DNA of 64,000 nucleotides from JAFDVN01 sp035758545 (GTDB lineage: Bacteria; Acidobacteriota; Holophagae; Holophagales; Holophagaceae). Shown piece by piece: positions 61,214 through 64,000 of the stretch. Position 1 is the first letter of the stretch. Every line of letters begins with the position of its first letter. The notes beneath the pieces were generated by a model. That model ran no database searches. It was given only the letters and a program-made list of their open reading frames with translations, and was not told where the DNA came from. A program made the translations under genes and the position numbers. The stretch is from the NCBI GenBank assembly GCA_035758545.1, contig DASTWQ010000073.1, positions 13,260-77,259 on the forward strand, read 5' to 3'.

Positions 61214-62026
61214 ATGAATCCGCTCGACTGGGACCTCGGCAATGTTCCCCCCGGCATCGCCTGGGGCGGCGTGGATGAGGCGGGGCGGGGCGCCTGGGCT
61301 GGCCCGGTGGTGGCCGCCTGCGCGGTGCTCGACGTCGAGTCGGCCCGCCGCTGGGGCCACGTGCTTCGGGAGGTCCGGGACAGCAAGCAGCTCAGCCCCG
61401 AGGCCCGGGAGGCCCTGGCGGTGGAGCTGAGGTCGGCGCTGCCCGCCTACGGCATCGCCGAGATGGACCCCTTCGCCATCGACCGGGAGAACATCCTGCA
61501 GGCCACGCTCCACGCCATGCGCTCCGCGGTGGCGGACTGCGCCATCCGGCCCCGCATCCTCTTCGTAGACGGCAACCAGGCCCCGGGCACGGGCATCGCC
61601 GAGCGGCTGGTGGTGGACGGCGACACGCTGAGCTGCGCCATCGCCGCCGCCAGCGTCCTCGCCAAGACCCACCGGGACCAGCTCATGCGGGACTGGGACG
61701 AGCGGATCCCCGGCTACGGCTTCGCGCGGCACAAGGGCTACGGCACCCAGGAGCACCGGGAGCGGCTGGGGGAACTGGGCGCCAGCGGCATCCACCGCCT
61801 GAGCTACGCGCCCGTGGCGGAGCTGCAGCGGCCCGACGAGGAGATCCGCGCCATCCTCCTCCGCACCGTGGAGGAGCCGCGCACGGTGGCCGAGCTGCAG
61901 GCCTGGGTCGAGTCGGACCTGCGCCCCAACTACGGCAAGCTCAAGCTGGTGTGGGTGGAGACCCTGCGCCGCCGGTACGCCGACCGCCTCGCCAAGCTGG
62001 CCTCCAAGGAGCAGGGCCTCGCGTGA
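61214..62026 (+). CDS. rnhB: Ribonuclease HII
   Basis: A 270-residue endonuclease that cuts RNA in RNA/DNA hybrids and single ribonucleotides in DNA. The catalytic DEAGRG is at 21-26 (GGVDEAGRGAWAGPVVAAC). A further acidic residue is in ILFVDGN, and SVLAKTHRDQLMRDW and YGFARHKGYGTQEHRERL are conserved. It is longer than the usual 200 or so residues, with about 50 extra C-terminal residues (NYGKLKLVWVETLRRRYADR) of unknown role. A TAGTCT element lies 6 nt before the ATG without a ribosome-binding site. Confidence 0.94.
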   Translation: MNPLDWDLGNVPPGIAWGGVDEAGRGAWAGPVVAACAVLDVESARRWGHVLREVRDSKQLSPEAREALAVELRSALPAYGIAEMDPFAIDRENILQATLHAMRSAVADCAIRPRILFVDGNQAPGTGIAERLVVDGDTLSCAIAAASVLAKTHRDQLMRDWDERIPGYGFARHKGYGTQEHRERLGELGASGIHRLSYAPVAELQRPDEEIRAILLRTVEEPRTVAELQAWVESDLRPNYGKLKLVWVETLRRRYADRLAKLASKEQGLA

Positions 62027-62418
62027 GCCGCGCCGTGGAGGTGGCCCTCGCCCTGCTGGCCCGGGAGGGCCGCTGGTTCCTCCAGCGCCGGGATGCCGCC
62101 GCGTCCCACCTGCCGGGCCTCTGGGAGTTCCCGGGGGGCAAGGTGGAGCCCGGCGAGACGCCGGAGCAGGCCCTGCGCCGGGAGCTCCGCGAGGAGCTGG
62201 GCTGGTCCCCGGGGGCGCTGCGTCCCCTCGATCCCCTGCGTCATGTCTATGCGGACCGTACGGTGCTCCTGCTTCCCTTCTCCGGGGAGGGCCCGTCCCG
62301 CCCGCGCACCCCGCTGGCCTGGGGCTGGTTCACCGCCCTGGAGGCGGCGCGGCTGGCGGTGCCGGAGGCCAATGGGTCGCTTGTGACGCTGCTGGCGAGA
62401 CTGGGGCCGCTGCCGTGA
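62023..62418 (+). CDS. MutT-type Nudix hydrolase (8-oxo-dGTP diphosphatase-like)
   Basis: A 131-residue Nudix protein. The Nudix box runs from the GG of FPGGKVEPGET through ALRRELREELGW with every metal-binding glutamate present. The upstream RRDAAASHLPGLWEFPGGK and downstream LAWGWFTALEAARLAVPEAN match MutT-like enzymes that clear oxidised guanine nucleotides. The GTG start overlaps the rnhB stop, so both nucleic-acid quality-control genes are coupled. It in turn overlaps the permease gene, a chance-looking neighbour. Confidence 0.88.
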   Translation: MSRAVEVALALLAREGRWFLQRRDAAASHLPGLWEFPGGKVEPGETPEQALRRELREELGWSPGALRPLDPLRHVYADRTVLLLPFSGEGPSRPRTPLAWGWFTALEAARLAVPEANGSLVTLLARLGPLP

Positions 62419-63302
62419 GGCGCGCCGCGGCCGCCCTGGCCCGGGCCGCGGCGACGCTCCTCGGCGTGTGGCTCATCGTCCAGCTGCTGCCCCGCTGGCT
62501 GCCGGAGGATCCCGCGCGCCTCGCCGCGGGGGAGTGGGCGACGGAGGCGGACGTGGCCGCCCTCCGCCACCTGCTGGCCCTCGACCAGCCCTGGCTCCGG
62601 GCCCTGGCCCATGCCGCCGCCGCCGGGCTGCGGGGGGAGCTGGGCCTCAGCCTGCGCTACCACCGCCCGGTGTCGGAGCTCATCGCCGCAGGCCTGCCCA
62701 CCACCCTGCGCCTGGCCCTCCTGGCCCTGGGGGCCTCCGCGGCGCTGGCCTGGGTCCTTGCCCTTCTGCGAGGCCGGGCGGCGCGGATCGCCGAGGCGGC
62801 GGCCATCGCGAGCCCCGTCTACGTGCTCGGCCCGCTCCTGCTCTGGGCGGTGGCCCGGCACGTGGCCTGGATCCCCGTCTCAGGAACCGGGAGCTGGGCG
62901 GCCTGGCTGCTGCCCACCCTCAGCCTGGCGGTGCCCCTCGGCGGCCATCAGGCCCGCATTCTCCGGCCCCAGCTGGAGGCGCTGCGGGAGACGCCGGGGC
63001 TCCGCTGGTGGCGGGGCCTGGGCGTCCCTGCGCCGCGGCGGGGATTCCGCTGGATCCTGCCGGCGGCCGCGGGCCCCTGGCTCACGGTGGTGGGCCTCCA
63101 GCTCGGCGCCCTGCTGGGCGGGGCCGTGCTCACGGAGACGATCTTCGGCCTGCCGGGGCTCGGATCCGCCCTCGTCAGCGCCCTCAGCGCCCGGGACCTT
63201 CCGCTGGTGCAGGCCACGGTGCTGCTGGGCGCGGCCCTCTACATCGCCACCCAGCTGGCGGTGACCCTGGCCCTCGAGGCTCTGGACCCGAGGCTCCGGT
63301 GA
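62415..63302 (+). CDS. DppB/OppB-type ABC transporter permease
   Basis: A 295-residue inner-membrane permease of the peptide/nickel class. An N-terminal helix (TLLGVWLIVQLLPRWLP) is followed by the periplasmic segment GELGLSLRYHRPVSELIAAGLPTTLRLALL. The cytoplasmic loop is LLPTLSLAVPLGGHQARILRPQLEALRETPGLRWWRGLGVP, and GGAVLTETIFGLPGLGSALVSALSARDLPLVQATVLL is typical. It starts with GTG overlapping the Nudix stop and overlaps the next permease by 4 nt. The EAA-like loop is shorter on conserved residues than usual. Substrate is not determinable. Confidence 0.9.
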   Translation: MRRAAAALARAAATLLGVWLIVQLLPRWLPEDPARLAAGEWATEADVAALRHLLALDQPWLRALAHAAAAGLRGELGLSLRYHRPVSELIAAGLPTTLRLALLALGASAALAWVLALLRGRAARIAEAAAIASPVYVLGPLLLWAVARHVAWIPVSGTGSWAAWLLPTLSLAVPLGGHQARILRPQLEALRETPGLRWWRGLGVPAPRRGFRWILPAAAGPWLTVVGLQLGALLGGAVLTETIFGLPGLGSALVSALSARDLPLVQATVLLGAALYIATQLAVTLALEALDPRLR

Positions 63303-64000
63303 GGCGCGGCACGGCCCTGCGGGCCGGCTTCCTCGGGCTCCTCCTGTTGGGCTGGGCCTTCGGCGGCGAGGGCACCGTGGATCTGCTCCACCGGCTGCAG
63401 GGGCCGGGGGCAGGGCATCCCTTCGGCACCGACGAGGTGGGCCGGGACCTCCTGGCCCGGGCCTGGCTGGGCGGGGCCCGTTCCCTCACGCTCGGGCTGG
63501 CGCTCACGGCGCTGCATCTGGCCTTGGGTCTGGCGGTGGCCTTCGCCGCGGTCCGGCGGACCCTGCTGCGTCGCGCGGCGCTCGGCCTCTGCGATCTGGT
63601 GGCCAGCATCCCGGGCACGCTGCTCGCGCTGCTCCTCATCGCCTTCCTGAGGCCCGGCCTCTGGGCCCTCGCCGTGGCGCTGGCAGTGGGAGGCTGGATC
63701 CCCTACACGCGCCTGGCCCTGGTGCAGCTGGACGCGCTGCGGGGCGACGCCAGCCTCGCCCAGGCCCGCCTGGCGGGCGCCGGCGGAGCCTGGACCCTCC
63801 GGACCCACCTCCTGCCGCGGCTCGCGCCGGTGCTGCTGGCCCAGGCCTCCGCCGGCGTGGGCGCGGTGGCGCTGGCGGAGGGCGGCCTCAGCTTCCTCGG
63901 CGTGGGCCTGCCGCCGGACCAGGCCAGCTGGGGCCAGATGCTTGCGACGGCCCGGGCCTACTTCCTCGTGAGCCCCTGGCCGCTGCTGTGGCCCGCCTTG
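63299..64000 (+). CDS. DppC/OppC-type ABC transporter permease, 3' end outside window
   Basis: At least 234 residues of the second permease of a peptide-type importer. The first helix (FLGLLLLGWAFGG) is followed by HPFGTDEVGRDLLARAWLGGARSLTLGLALTALHLALGLAVAFA, the DppC hallmark. A VQLDALRGDASLAQARLAGAG cytoplasmic loop and GVGAVALAEGGLSFLGVGLPPDQASWGQML come next. The N-terminus is shorter than in classical DppC. It starts with GTG overlapping the dppB-like stop. ATPase and binding-protein genes should lie beyond the window. Confidence 0.9.
   Translation, partial: MRRGTALRAGFLGLLLLGWAFGGEGTVDLLHRLQGPGAGHPFGTDEVGRDLLARAWLGGARSLTLGLALTALHLALGLAVAFAAVRRTLLRRAALGLCDLVASIPGTLLALLLIAFLRPGLWALAVALAVGGWIPYTRLALVQLDALRGDASLAQARLAGAGGAWTLRTHLLPRLAPVLLAQASAGVGAVALAEGGLSFLGVGLPPDQASWGQMLATARAYFLVSPWPLLWPAL

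Overview
The window is chromosomal DNA of a very GC-rich, Gram-negative-type bacterium. An Oar-like TonB-dependent receptor, an MCE/Mla lipid transporter, a DUF1501/DUF1800 pair and an RDD-SpoIIM-MoxR-DUF58 operon together suggest an Acidobacteriota member of the Holophagae (Geothrix-like). That placement is inferred from gene content and style; no rRNA or tRNA gene is present to fix it. Genes are packed tightly, many share ATGA/GTGA start-stop overlaps, and no stretch above about 300 bp lacks a gene (the longest gap is about 150 bp, at 2112-2262).

Layout. 1-2111: 5' part of a TonB-dependent receptor. 2263-6461: S55-type peptidase, secreted propeller-like protein and DUF962 protein. 6430-9254: DUF1501/DUF1800 pair. 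9314-13302: enoyl-CoA hydratase, CHASE-GGDEF cyclase, dienelactone hydrolase and nadC. 13309-16018: lower-GC orphan gene, universal stress protein and two pirins. 16042-18500: an AT-richer island of four minus-strand genes separated by attC-like palindromes, with no integrase (an integron cassette array of the CALIN type). 18513-25810: rarA, CBS protein, msrA, cysteine desulfurase, YheT-like hydrolase, ubiX and murC. 25935-30844: lipoprotein, lipid kinase, RluA-type synthase, cysK with a striking tandem operator, and a CAP protein. 30893-33310: mlaE-mlaF-mlaD, in which the ATPase has lost several catalytic motifs. 33307-34635: YciI-like protein and carbamate kinase. 34771-41411: six overlapping genes RDD/SpoIIM/DUF4129/DUF4350/MoxR/DUF58. 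41475-46038: glyQ, glyS and guaA. 46125-48905: a small helical protein, an HD-GYP response regulator and an aldo/keto reductase. 48916-55933: two hybrid histidine kinases around an aminotransferase. 55975-62418: repeat protein, DUF2520 protein, miaE, TetR regulator with a palindromic operator, M61 peptidase, glycosyltransferase, rnhB and mutT. 62415-64000: dppB/dppC-like permeases, the second cut by the window end.

Most genes are housekeeping or generic signalling functions. The least ordinary parts are the integrase-less cassette array with a HEPN-like gene, the two-copy 19-bp palindrome in front of cysK, the degenerate MlaF-like ATPase, and a recurring TAGnnT hexamer just upstream of operon-leading genes that looks like the local -10 element.
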